From a bacterium (GTDB taxonomy: Bacteria > Cyanobacteriota > Vampirovibrionia > Gastranaerophilales > Gastranaerophilaceae): DNA of 64,000 nt. The notes under the pieces are model-generated. The model did no database searches. It saw only the letters and a list, made by a program, of their open reading frames with translations, and had not been told where the DNA came from. The first letter of the stretch is position 1. Each line of letters starts with the position of its first letter. A program made the position numbers and the translations under genes. Below, piece after piece: positions 51,922 to 60,834 of the stretch. The stretch is from positions 168,181-232,180 of the forward strand of contig JAFXXK010000006.1 in the NCBI GenBank assembly GCA_017542305.1. The letters run 5' to 3'.

Positions 51922-53754
51922 ATGACTACGGAAGATGAAAAGAATCGTATAAGAGAACGTTATAAAGGTGGAGATACAAGTACAACCATTAAAATTCCTG
52001 CCATCCCAAAGCCATCTATTTATGATGACACAACCGAAAGACGTGTTGGAGTTTATGCAAGAGTTTCAACGGATAATCTTAATCAAACATCTTCTTATGA
52101 ATTACAGAAAAACTATTATACGGATTTAATTGATAAAAATCCGATGTGGCATTTAGTGGATATTTATGCAGATGAAGGCATTTCAGGAACATCTTTGAAC
52201 CATAGAGAAGAATTTAAAAGAATGATTGCCGATTGCAGAGCAGGAAAACTTGATCTAATTATTACCAAAAATGTAGCAAGGTTTGCCCGTAATATTGTTG
52301 ATTGTATAAGTTATGCAAGAGAATTGAAAGCTCTGAAAAATCCAGTATATATAATCTTTGAATCTCAAAATATAAATACACGAGATGATGATAGTGAAAT
52401 GCAGTTATCTATCCATGCTACACTTGCTCAACACGAATCCCATGCAAAAAGTAACACAATGAATGCCTCTATTGATATGCGTTATTCAAAAGATTTATTT
52501 CTAGTGTGCCCTTTGCTTGGTTATGATGTTGATGAAAATAAACAGCTTGTTATAAACGAAGAAGAAGCCAAGGTTGTTAGATTTATATTCTTTATGTATA
52601 TGTCAGGAGCAACTTGCCAGCAGATTGCAGATACATTGACAGAATACGGAATAAAAACCAAAAGAGGCAATACAAAATGGGCTCCAAGCTCCATTCTTCA
52701 AATTCTTCAAAATGAAAGAGAATGTGGAGATTTAATTGCAAGAAAAACATGGACTCCAAATTTTTTAGACCATAAAAGCAAGAAAAATAGAAATGATAAG
52801 ACGCAATACAAAAAGCCAAATCACCATGAGGGAATTATTTCACGGGCAGATTTTATGGCAGTACAACAACTTATAAATAATGCTAAATATAGACACAAAG
52901 GTTTTTTACCTGAGCTTAGAGTTATAAAAGAAGGGTTATTAAAGGGTTTTGTTCCTATTGTTCCTACATGGGCAGGATTTAGTGCTGACGATTACATTTT
53001 GGCATCTAAAAGTGCTTATGACGATAACTCTAACGATAATGTTGAAATCAAATTAACTAAAGGTGATTTTGATTATAGACATTTTCAAATCCTTAGTGCT
53101 TTATATGCAGATTCTCAATTTCAGCCTTGTATCAATTTTACATGTAAAAGTATAACATTTAGCAGTGCCTGTTTTAGTCGTCTAAATACATCCTATGTTG
53201 AATTACTAGTAAATCCAACCCTGAAAATCTTTGCCGTTCGTCCTGCCGATCCTAAAAAATGCAGGAATGCAGTTAAATGGTATAAATTCACCCAAAATAT
53301 AAAATCTCCACGACCGATTAACGGTAGAGCATTTTTAACAACTTTATATCAGATTTTGGGTTGGAATATAAACAACAAATACCAAATAATTGCAGATATA
53401 AAAACAAAAGATAACAACGCTATAATGTTTTTTCACCTGAAGGAAACAAAGATTTTTATATCAAAGGATACCCCTGATATTGAATTGGATAAAATTCCAA
53501 CGGATACTACACCATTTACCAATGGCCCGAAGAAAAATATAATAGCATATCCAAAAGAATGGAAAAATTCTTTTGGTAAACACTATTACGAAAGGCAGGC
53601 AAAAGAACTGCAACTATTAGCAGCAGAAGAATGGAATATAAACCATTCAGGTTCTGTATATGACGAAGAAAATAAATTACAAGTTACAAGTGAAAATGAA
53701 ATTACGCAGCAATTAGAAACATTGAAAGAGGAAATGAATAACAATGGAGAATAA
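51922..53754 (+). CDS. Large serine recombinase
   Basis: A 610-residue intact recombinase. The resolvase domain (about 40-190) has GVYARVSTDN with the catalytic Ser, YADEGISGTSLNHREEF and the arginine motif KNVARFARN. The recombinase domain follows (about 195-330). The usual zinc ribbon is not seen. Instead the C-terminal part (about 360-530) contains a segment, FSRLNTSYVELLVNP ... INGRAFLTTLYQILGWN, that resembles the next two genes. AAGGAG precedes the ATG. It is probably the integrase of the second mobile element. Confidence 0.88.
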   Translation: MTTEDEKNRIRERYKGGDTSTTIKIPAIPKPSIYDDTTERRVGVYARVSTDNLNQTSSYELQKNYYTDLIDKNPMWHLVDIYADEGISGTSLNHREEFKRMIADCRAGKLDLIITKNVARFARNIVDCISYARELKALKNPVYIIFESQNINTRDDDSEMQLSIHATLAQHESHAKSNTMNASIDMRYSKDLFLVCPLLGYDVDENKQLVINEEEAKVVRFIFFMYMSGATCQQIADTLTEYGIKTKRGNTKWAPSSILQILQNERECGDLIARKTWTPNFLDHKSKKNRNDKTQYKKPNHHEGIISRADFMAVQQLINNAKYRHKGFLPELRVIKEGLLKGFVPIVPTWAGFSADDYILASKSAYDDNSNDNVEIKLTKGDFDYRHFQILSALYADSQFQPCINFTCKSITFSSACFSRLNTSYVELLVNPTLKIFAVRPADPKKCRNAVKWYKFTQNIKSPRPINGRAFLTTLYQILGWNINNKYQIIADIKTKDNNAIMFFHLKETKIFISKDTPDIELDKIPTDTTPFTNGPKKNIIAYPKEWKNSFGKHYYERQAKELQLLAAEEWNINHSGSVYDEENKLQVTSENEITQQLETLKEEMNNNGE

Positions 53755-54468
53755 TTACAATCAGTTTAATCCTGAAATGTATATGAAAATACACAAATAA
53801 ATTCTGATGAAACACAAAATATAAGTGAAATTCCTGTACAACAATCCTTTAAAGACATGGAAGAAATTCGTATCGACAATTTCAGTTTTGAAGGGCATCA
53901 AGTTGTTCCCGCAGAATATTTTGCTCACAGATATGAACCTTCTGTAACTTTTAATAGAGGCAAGATAGCTTTAAATACTGCTTGTTTAAGACGATTCCCT
54001 GATACTGATTACATACTTATTATGGTTAATCCCATGGATAAACAAATGATTGTAAAGCCAATAACAGAGGATGTAAAAGATTCTTTTGTTTGGCGGACAA
54101 AATCTAATAAACCTAAACAGATATCCTGTGGAATATTTTTTGGAATGGTCGTTAATTTAATGAATTGGAACCCTAATTATCGGTATAAATTGCTTGGCAA
54201 ACTGATAAATACAAGCGAAGGTTATATTTTTCTGTTTAATCTATCATCATACGAATTTTATGAACGTGAAATCCCTGAAGGAGAAGATAAACCGAAATCT
54301 TCTCGAATACCAAAATTCCCTGAAGAATGGAAACACCGTTTTGGGCTATCTGTTGAAGAACATAAAAAACAACTGCAAGCAATTGTAATTAGTGATTTTA
54401 CAATATACAGCATAAATAATTCAGATAATACAAGAACCGAAATTAAGGAGGAAAATTCTTATGAATAA
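53744..54468 (+). pseudogene. Recombinase-associated protein, possibly frameshifted at its start
   Basis: ATG 53744 overlaps the end of the recombinase gene and begins MENNYNQFNPEMYMK, then stops at 53800. A different frame continues with NTQINSDETQNISE straight into the main frame, which has its own ATG at 53857 and yields 203 residues. A one-base change in the run GAAAATA near 53790 would join them. The main body (NTACLRRFPDTDYILIMVNP ... ISCGIFFGMVVNLMNWNPNY) resembles the recombinase C-terminal domain. If ATG 53857 is used the protein is still functional; I mark it as pseudogene only because of the apparent frameshift. Confidence 0.5.
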
Positions 54469-54823
54469 CCCGATAACTAAACCTGCATTAACAGTTAGCT
54501 TAAAAAAGCCAAGCATTAGAATATATAAAGAAACTCTGCACTTGATAGGAAATCCTGAATATGTGCTTTTATCATTAAATTTTGAAAATAACACTCTTGT
54601 TATAACTCCAAGCATAACATTTGATGCAAAAGCACATAATGTTGGAAAATATTTGAAACATAGTTCAAAGTCTGTTGTTCTTTATAGTACCCCTTTAATC
54701 AGATCTTTACAACAGATGAGCGGGAATTGGCAAAAAGATAAAGCTTATAGAATGTTTGGACAATTAGCCTCAGATAAAAAATGTGTACAGTTCAAATTGG
54801 CTGATGCTATATCAATAAATTAG
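54461..54823 (+). CDS. Small protein sharing the recombinase-associated domain
   Basis: A 120-residue protein starting at ATG 54461, with AAGGAGG nine bases upstream and overlapping the preceding stop by eight bases. Segments IRIYKETLHLIGNPEYVLLS and LIRSLQQMSGNWQKDKAYRMFG align in pattern with the domain in the two upstream proteins. Function unknown; it probably works with the serine recombinase. Confidence 0.6.
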   Translation: MNNPITKPALTVSLKKPSIRIYKETLHLIGNPEYVLLSLNFENNTLVITPSITFDAKAHNVGKYLKHSSKSVVLYSTPLIRSLQQMSGNWQKDKAYRMFGQLASDKKCVQFKLADAISIN

Positions 54824-54833
54824 AGGAAAAGTA

Positions 54834-55712
54834 ATGGAGAAAAAATTATATACACTTGAAATAAAAGAAAAATTCAAAAATTTAATTCCACCACTAACAT
54901 CACTAGAATATGAACAATTAGAAGAAAATATTATAAAAAATGGTTGCCGTGAACCAATTTGTATATGGAACGAAACAATTATTGACGGACATAACAGATA
55001 TGAAATATGTCATAAAAACGAAATTCCATTTTTTATACAAGAAGTACCTGATATTGGAACAGATGAAGAAGCTGTTGTTTGGATATGTGCTAATCAATTA
55101 GGCAGACGTAACTTATCAGAAGAATCAAGAAAAATGCTTATAGGTGAAAGATATAATGCAGAACTTATTGTAAATGCTAAAAAGAATAACCACGGGCACA
55201 ATCAATACAGCGTGAATAAAGAAATCCGAAAACCTGCCTCACATGCAACGGCAGAGAAAATAGCCAAAGAATACAATATTTCTGAAGCATCTGTAAGAAG
55301 ATATGCACAATATTCAAAAGTTATGAATACTATGTCTGAAACAAATCCTGAACTATTCAAGCAAATTAAAGACGGGTATTTAAAATTTACAAGAGAAGAA
55401 ATAAGTAAAATGGCTTTTGAACAAAAGACACAAAACAACAATAATTCACGCCACAAAAGATCAAATGCAGGACGCCATAAAAAGAAATTTCAAATAAAGG
55501 AAGTTCCTGAATATAGTCCTAATGTAGAATTTGATAGTTTAGCCCATACCATACCGTCTTGGCAAAGATCAATAGATAGAGTTTTATCCAATAAAGATAT
55601 AACTAATATTTCTTATGAAGTAAAAACACACCTTAAAACAGAACTAGAAAAGATTAAATTTAGTATAGAAACAATGCTTTGTGCACTGGAGGAAAAAGAT
55701 GAAAGAATATAA
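54834..55712 (+). CDS. ParB/Spo0J-like nuclease-domain protein
   Basis: A 292-residue protein. The N-terminal ParB-type domain includes LTSLEYEQLEENIIKNGCREPI and the core motif IIDGHNRYEIC, and a KorB-like HTH segment follows (TAEKIAKEYNISEASVRRYAQ). The C-terminal third is basic and low-complexity. ParB-like proteins of mobile elements help partition or regulate replication. Tight operon with its neighbours. Confidence 0.78.
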   Translation: MEKKLYTLEIKEKFKNLIPPLTSLEYEQLEENIIKNGCREPICIWNETIIDGHNRYEICHKNEIPFFIQEVPDIGTDEEAVVWICANQLGRRNLSEESRKMLIGERYNAELIVNAKKNNHGHNQYSVNKEIRKPASHATAEKIAKEYNISEASVRRYAQYSKVMNTMSETNPELFKQIKDGYLKFTREEISKMAFEQKTQNNNNSRHKRSNAGRHKKKFQIKEVPEYSPNVEFDSLAHTIPSWQRSIDRVLSNKDITNISYEVKTHLKTELEKIKFSIETMLCALEEKDERI

Positions 55713-56556
55713 AGACCTGAATGATTTTTTTGCAAATATTCATTTTGAACAAATAGCAATAAAATATCTTGAATCAAATCAAGATTACCAAAGAAATGTA
55801 TCAGAGGCTCATGTAAAACGTGCCGTTGAGAATTTTGACCCATATCAGGTCAATCCTGTAAAAGTAAGCAGAAGAAACGGAAGAAATTATGTTTTCAACG
55901 GTCAGCATACAATAGAAATTATTGCCGAAGTAACTGGTTCAAGAGATACGTTGGTATGGTGCATGATATATGATGATTTAGAATATAAGCACGAAGCCGA
56001 CATTTTTGCAAATCAACAGAAATATGTTCGTCAACTCACTGCATACGATATTTTTAACGCAAAAATCGAATCAGGAGATGAAGAAGCTCATGTAATAAAA
56101 TCTATTGTTGAAAATTACAACCTTACCCTTTCAAGTAATAAATATCCACATACTATCTGTGCAATATCTACGTTGGTTTATATTTACGAAAAATACGGCT
56201 GTAAAATATTGGATGCTACAATCAGGCTTTGTGTAGCTACTTGGCAAGGTGAAAACAATTCACTCAGTTCTTACATTCTAAAAGCTGTAGCAATAATAAT
56301 ACAAGTTTATCAGCAGGAATTGAATGAAGAGTTGTTTAAAGAAAAATTAGGTCTTATTCCAATTAACCAAATAACGAGAAGTGCTAAGGCTATGCAAAAT
56401 GGAACAAAAGGCTTCGGATATGCTATAACAATCCTTAATTTCTATAACCACAGATTAAGCAAACCTCTTGAAGTATCAAAACTATATACCCAAAAACAAA
56501 CCCGTGCTAAAACAAATGAATTAAATTTGTTTAAAAATTATACTAATGAAACATAA
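55699..56556 (+). CDS. Second ParB-like protein (DUF6551-type)
   Basis: A 285-residue protein. The start is ATG 55699, with GGAGG six bases upstream, overlapping the end of the previous ParB-like gene by 14 bases. Motifs: NQDYQRNVSEAHVKRAVENF, VNPVKVSRRNGRNYVFNGQHT (ParB-type core), DIFANQQKYVRQLTAYD. Similar proteins accompany ParB homologs on integrative elements of gut bacteria. Role in replication or maintenance is inferred. Confidence 0.72.
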   Translation: MKEYKDLNDFFANIHFEQIAIKYLESNQDYQRNVSEAHVKRAVENFDPYQVNPVKVSRRNGRNYVFNGQHTIEIIAEVTGSRDTLVWCMIYDDLEYKHEADIFANQQKYVRQLTAYDIFNAKIESGDEEAHVIKSIVENYNLTLSSNKYPHTICAISTLVYIYEKYGCKILDATIRLCVATWQGENNSLSSYILKAVAIIIQVYQQELNEELFKEKLGLIPINQITRSAKAMQNGTKGFGYAITILNFYNHRLSKPLEVSKLYTQKQTRAKTNELNLFKNYTNET

Positions 56557-56624
56557 TATGTGTTCTGAATCATATATTGTAAATTGTGTAAATATGTTAT
56601 ATGATTGCTCAAGAGGATATGCAG

Positions 56625-57842
56625 ATGAATTTAGAATTTGATTTTGACAAAAGACATATAAATAACATTCCCGAATTTATTATTGAATTTTTATTTTATG
56701 CTGATTATAAAGATATAAAATCTTTTTTAGAATTTATTCCTAATATAAGAAAATATTCATCTGATAATAAATTAAACTTTTTAGCTAATTTGTTAGAACC
56801 AATACAAAAATGTGCCGAGTATGATATACAAGAATTACCAATTACACTTCCTGATGGAATAAATCTTGAATCAATGCCTTACGATTACCCCTTATTCACG
56901 GTTTTTCAAAAAGCTTTCAATAGCTGTCGTCCATTACATCTCCACATAATTGCATTATGTGAGTGTTTTTTTAGTTATGTAACAGTATCTAAGGAAGAAA
57001 AATCATTACTTCAAAAATTTGTAGATATTTTTACAAAATTCTATAAAACAGATAATCAAAAAATTCATGCAATTACAGATAGCGATAAGCAGAAAATATT
57101 TAGGATGCTTATTAATTGTTATAAAAATTATGGATTTTATTATTATTTCAATGGAAATTATTTAGCAAAAATATCAATAAAGGAATATAAGCAAAATAAT
57201 CAGATAAAATATAACTTTGATGAAGTGATTTATGAAATTTATGATGATAATAAATCAACTCATTTGATAAATCATGAAAAGGGAATTGATTATAGTTTAA
57301 AAAAAATTTTATTGCGATATGATAATAAGTTGGATTTGCTAACTGATGAAAAATCTTTTAGAAAAGGCATTGAAAAATGTTTTGATCATGTAAGTTTTGA
57401 AACCTTAAAAAGCTTACACAATAAAATTGTTGATGCTATAAAAAATACCCCTAAGAATTTTTGCAAATTATGTAATCCAAACTATAATAATCCTGACTCT
57501 TATAAATTATGTCCTGCATGTGATGAATTTTTAAAGAAAATAAATGAAATTTCTGAAAATATTAATCAAGATGAAAGTAATGAATATTTATATGAAATGA
57601 AGAACAGAATCTCCCGTTATTCTATTTTCAACGAATTCCTTAAAAAGAAAAGTGGAGAATTTTATCCAGTTAAAAAACGCAAAAAAATGTTTATTAAGCT
57701 TATTAACGAGCTAAAGAATGCCGTAAAAACCGAAAAGTGCCATCCTAATAATGCAGAAAAAGCTATCAAATCCGATTATAATAAATTAGAAGAATTAATA
57801 TTACAAGCTGAAAACCTTCTTACATATGCATTCCAAGAATAG
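56625..57842 (+). CDS. Protein of unknown function with a zinc-ribbon-like motif
   Basis: A 405-residue protein. ATG 56625 has GAGGA eight bases upstream; earlier starts are poorly spaced. Near residue 285 a cysteine group CKLCNPNY ... LCPACDEF may bind zinc. The rest is helical and rich in Lys and Asn. No family recognised. It lies between the ParB-like genes and the replication genes. Confidence 0.5.
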   Translation: MNLEFDFDKRHINNIPEFIIEFLFYADYKDIKSFLEFIPNIRKYSSDNKLNFLANLLEPIQKCAEYDIQELPITLPDGINLESMPYDYPLFTVFQKAFNSCRPLHLHIIALCECFFSYVTVSKEEKSLLQKFVDIFTKFYKTDNQKIHAITDSDKQKIFRMLINCYKNYGFYYYFNGNYLAKISIKEYKQNNQIKYNFDEVIYEIYDDNKSTHLINHEKGIDYSLKKILLRYDNKLDLLTDEKSFRKGIEKCFDHVSFETLKSLHNKIVDAIKNTPKNFCKLCNPNYNNPDSYKLCPACDEFLKKINEISENINQDESNEYLYEMKNRISRYSIFNEFLKKKSGEFYPVKKRKKMFIKLINELKNAVKTEKCHPNNAEKAIKSDYNKLEELILQAENLLTYAFQE

Positions 57843-58134
57843 TCTCGTAATCTTGAGAAGAAAAATTTTTAATTACTGATTTTTAGGACTTTTGCTAAAA
57901 ATAAATATTTTTAGTTTTAATTTTGTTTTGCTTCGCTATCGCTATATTCCATACCAGTTTTGGCTTTTCAGCGATTAGTTAAAACTGAAAATTTTAAAAA
58001 AAATTTAAAAGTTCTGATATTTTTGTAGGTTGTTATCGAATTTAAAAAAATGGAGTATTTATACTAAAAAATATAGGCAATTAAAAAAGCTTTTTAAATT
58101 GTAAAACGAACTCAAGTAATCAGAAGGAGTAAAA
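57843..58134. other. AT-rich gap before the replication genes
   Basis: About 290 bases without a gene. It contains long A/T runs and the words TTTTTAGTTTTAATTTT and AAAACTGAAAATTTTAAAAAAAATTTAAAAG, here given as nearby AT-rich patches, plus a short TGCTTCGCTATCGC. This is a plausible place for the element's replication or transfer origin, but I see no clear iterons. Confidence 0.3.
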
Positions 58135-59154
58135 ATGAGTATAGAAAATAGTGAAATATCTACACCTGCACAATGTGGAAATTTTAAAAAATACCCTCTA
58201 ATAGACAGAGATGAGGGTTTTACCCAATTAGACAATCGAGTAATTAATCGTCAAATAGGAGAATTAACCCCCGATGCATTGGCTCTTTTAATTAAGTTAC
58301 TTTCTTTACCCAATGATTGGAACCTATTTATGATTTGGCTGCAAAAAACGATTGGATATTCTACTGCTCGTGTGCGACGAGCAAAAAAAGAACTTATTAA
58401 AAAGGGCTTTCTTGAGGTTGATGAAATACGGCTAAATGGAAAAAAGGCTTATAAATATAGAGTATATGAATTGCCAAAATCTATGATGGAAGAACAAAAT
58501 CAAGTGTTTGAATCCAAACACTTGAATCCAAATAGTGATAAACAGCCGAAAGAAAAAGATGCACAAATAAATAAGAATAATAAACAAGAAAATATAAAAA
58601 AGAACAACAAAAAAGACAAAATAAATATTTGCAAAACTAAAGATTTTGCAGAAGGGGAGTCCAATCTTTTAAAAGCTAAAGATTCCTTCCCAGAAGAACA
58701 AGTATTACATGTTAATCATGATAAAAAATCAAACATGAATTCATGTTCTAGTAATAATAAACTTATTAATAGTGCGGACACCGAGAATAACAAACAAATC
58801 CAACAAAAGAGAGCCAATACACGAGAGAAATATGAACAACGGGTTCATCAGCTAATTGATAACTCCAGCGATATTACAACAGAATTGAAAGCTTTATTGA
58901 AAAATCATGTAACTGCACGTTTGGAAAAGGGTATCAGGACTACCCCAACTATGTTCAAACAATTATATGCAGATTTAATTGATGAATGTCCTAATATTGA
59001 GGAGCAGATTCGGCGAGTAAAAATAGCTACATCAAACGGATATCCTGATTTTAGATTAAGAAAAAAAGATAAATTTAAAAATACAAATCAACCTATATTA
59101 GTAAGTAGTAACAATAGTGATGATAACAACGAAGAAAATTATACATACATTTAA
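58135..59154 (+). CDS. Winged-helix replication initiator-like protein
   Basis: A 339-residue protein. The N-terminal 110 residues form a winged HTH of the type in phage and plasmid replication proteins (FTQLDNRVINRQIGELTPDA ... TARVRRAKKELIKKGFLEV). A low-complexity Lys/Asn linker (about 130-230) follows, then a basic C-terminal region. AAGGAG precedes the ATG. With the next gene it forms a two-part initiator/loader arrangement typical of mobile elements. Confidence 0.65.
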   Translation: MSIENSEISTPAQCGNFKKYPLIDRDEGFTQLDNRVINRQIGELTPDALALLIKLLSLPNDWNLFMIWLQKTIGYSTARVRRAKKELIKKGFLEVDEIRLNGKKAYKYRVYELPKSMMEEQNQVFESKHLNPNSDKQPKEKDAQINKNNKQENIKKNNKKDKINICKTKDFAEGESNLLKAKDSFPEEQVLHVNHDKKSNMNSCSSNNKLINSADTENNKQIQQKRANTREKYEQRVHQLIDNSSDITTELKALLKNHVTARLEKGIRTTPTMFKQLYADLIDECPNIEEQIRRVKIATSNGYPDFRLRKKDKFKNTNQPILVSSNNSDDNNEENYTYI

Positions 59155-59176
59155 GGTGTAAAGAAAGGAGACTAAA

Positions 59177-59968
59177 ATGAATTTATTTGAAAAAACAATG
59201 TGCCCAAGATACGCAGCAGGTTTTTGTAACGGTCATTTATCTCATCGATTTAATGATGCGAGCTTACCATTTCCAGAATATCCCGAATGCAAAAATTCTT
59301 GTACGAACATAAAAAAATATGCTTTTGATTTAAACGAAAATGAAGATCTGAATCCCAATAAAGCATTAAGTAAAATTATGTGCCATCAAGCAGATCAAAG
59401 CATTTTCAAAAGATATAAATCTATTAAAAATGATATTTTAAAATATGTTGAAAATGGCAGTAATTTATTTATTACTACTAAAAACTATGATAATAATTTA
59501 TTCTTACTGTCTCAAAAATTGGTGCTTGGCTATATTTGGGTAAAAAGCGATATTTATGATGATGAATCTGTAAATGCATTATATATCTATTCCCCTAGTT
59601 TTTTGCTTGAACTTGATTCATTTTCAAATCGTAATTCTGCTGCTTTTGCAAAAAAAATTAAAACATTGGAAACAGTTGATTTAGTAGCATGGGATTACAT
59701 TAATATTAGCTCAATTAAAGGTAAACCTTTGGAAATAATAAATTCTATTATTCAGAAAAGATTAAATTATAATAAATCAAATATATTCACTGGTTATGAA
59801 ATTTTAAATCAAGAAGAAATTGTAGGTCCTTTTTTAAACCAAAAGCTAAATAACTGTGAAATTTTAAAAATTAGTAATACATTTAAAATTGACAAATTTG
59901 ATGTTGGGAATATTATACCAAGAACTCCAGCAAAGATAGAATTTAACGAAAATAAGATTAAAGATTAA
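59177..59968 (+). CDS. DnaC-like helicase-loader protein without Walker A
   Basis: A 263-residue protein. The N-terminus has a cysteine group (CPRYAAGFCNGH ... YPECKNSC) that may bind zinc. The following core (FITTKNYDNNLFLLSQKLV, ALYIYSPSFLLELDS, VDLVAWDYINISSIKG, QKRLNYNKSNIFTG) follows the DnaC-like AAA+ loader fold, but the usual GxxGxGKT is replaced by TTKNYDNN and Walker B DD by DY. It is therefore probably unable to hydrolyse ATP. It follows the initiator-like gene with an AAGGAGA site. Confidence 0.6.
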   Translation: MNLFEKTMCPRYAAGFCNGHLSHRFNDASLPFPEYPECKNSCTNIKKYAFDLNENEDLNPNKALSKIMCHQADQSIFKRYKSIKNDILKYVENGSNLFITTKNYDNNLFLLSQKLVLGYIWVKSDIYDDESVNALYIYSPSFLLELDSFSNRNSAAFAKKIKTLETVDLVAWDYINISSIKGKPLEIINSIIQKRLNYNKSNIFTGYEILNQEEIVGPFLNQKLNNCEILKISNTFKIDKFDVGNIIPRTPAKIEFNENKIKD

Positions 59969-59974
59969 TCAAAC

Positions 59975-60008
59975 AAGGAAGGATGTGATATCCTCCCTTA
60001 TTTTTTTA
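59975..60008 (+). terminator. Terminator after the replication genes
   Basis: The stem AAGGAAGGAT / ATCCTCCCTT (one mismatch) is followed by a run of Ts. It lies directly after the DnaC-like gene. Confidence 0.75.
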
Positions 60009-60045
60009 CTTAATTTTTAGGAAATTTATAAAAGTTAGACAAACA

Positions 60046-60219
60046 ATGTTAGAATTTAAAGTCGATGAGTTTAATATAAGGCTTATTCGTTTACCCGAAT
60101 CAGAAGATAGATTAGGTAAGCGAAATCGACTTGTACAATATGTCGATAAAATCTGTGAATTAGGTGAAAAATATATGCCTGAACTTCAGCAAGATGATTT
60201 TAAAACATTGACCGAATAA
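60046..60219 (+). CDS. Small hypothetical protein
   Basis: A 57-residue frame from ATG 60046 to TAA 60217, starting MLEFKVDEFNIRLI, with a composition like a real protein. The ribosome-binding site is weak (AGGAAA about 20 bases away). It sits between two terminators at the right end of the second element. Function unknown. Confidence 0.4.
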   Translation: MLEFKVDEFNIRLIRLPESEDRLGKRNRLVQYVDKICELGEKYMPELQQDDFKTLTE

Positions 60220-60310
60220 TTTTCTATGCTATCATTTTAAGTGAAGATATGAGATAGCATATCTTTCGGGTTACAGGGGCATTGTTTATATGTTCGTAAT
60301 ATCTTTCAAA

Positions 60311-60368
60311 GAGTTCGAACCTGTGAGCGTCAACCCCGCCATTTTAAGAGGGTTTTAGCCCTCTTTTT
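60311..60368 (+). other. tRNA-3'-end-like sequence and terminator, probable attachment-site relic
   Basis: GAGTTCGAACCT, then CCCGCCATTT, then a terminator (AAGAGGG / CCCTCTT plus Ts) match the order at the 3' end of tRNA-Asp (GAGTTCGAGCCT, CCCGCCATTT, terminator). The spacing between the blocks differs, so no full tRNA forms. A 9-bp hairpin TATGCTATC / GATAGCATA lies just upstream (60225-60261). This looks like a tRNA remnant used as an attachment site. Confidence 0.5.
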
Positions 60369-60453
60369 TAGTGCAAGAATTTGTATGTGTAATCTGTGTG
60401 TATTTAGAGAAATTCAACTTTTTCATATTGCTTGCAACCAATACAAAAGAAAA

Positions 60454-60480
60454 AGCCTACTTTTTAGGTAGGCTATTGTT
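60454..60480 (-). terminator. Terminator of the integrase fragment
   Basis: The stem AGCCTAC / GTAGGCT runs, on the minus strand, into TTTTTCTTTT, just past the stop of the integrase fragment. Confidence 0.7.
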
Positions 60481-60505
60481 TTAAAAAGGAAATGTATTTA
60501 ACAGA

Positions 60506-60736
60506 CTAACTATTTACATAGTTATTAAGAACATTTACTGCATCTAATTTTCTTTGGGGTACAGGGTGTGCATATCGTTGAGTTGTTGTAATTTTTGAAT
60601 GTCCTAATATCTCTTGTACAACAACTAAGTCAATCCCCATCTCAACAAGTCTTGTAGCAACCGTATGTCTCAAATCATGGAATCTAAAATTCTTAATTTT
60701 GGCTTTATTAAGTAATGAATGAAAGGATTTTTTCAA
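60506..60736 (-). pseudogene. C-terminal fragment of a phage-type tyrosine integrase
   Basis: Seventy-six residues with [13 protein letters not shown] (HxxR), [18 protein letters not shown] (His and Tyr nucleophile). The first catalytic Arg and the N-terminal domains are missing. Sequence homology ends near 60745, where an in-frame TGA and a degenerate copy of the shared island element (60744-60758) begin. The fragment lies next to the tRNA-like relic, as expected for an integrase beside its attachment site. Confidence 0.8.
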
Positions 60737-60834
60737 ATCTTTATGTCAAATACGGACACAGTATATTTTAGTATACAAATTTAACTTTACTTTCTTCTAC
60801 TTTTGATACATCAATTGTGTTAAAGGTGGATTTT

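Noticed and set aside
60290..60345. A complete second tRNA gene
   Set aside because: The T-arm and acceptor do not have tRNA spacing and no 5' half can be folded; only a 3'-end-like remnant is present.
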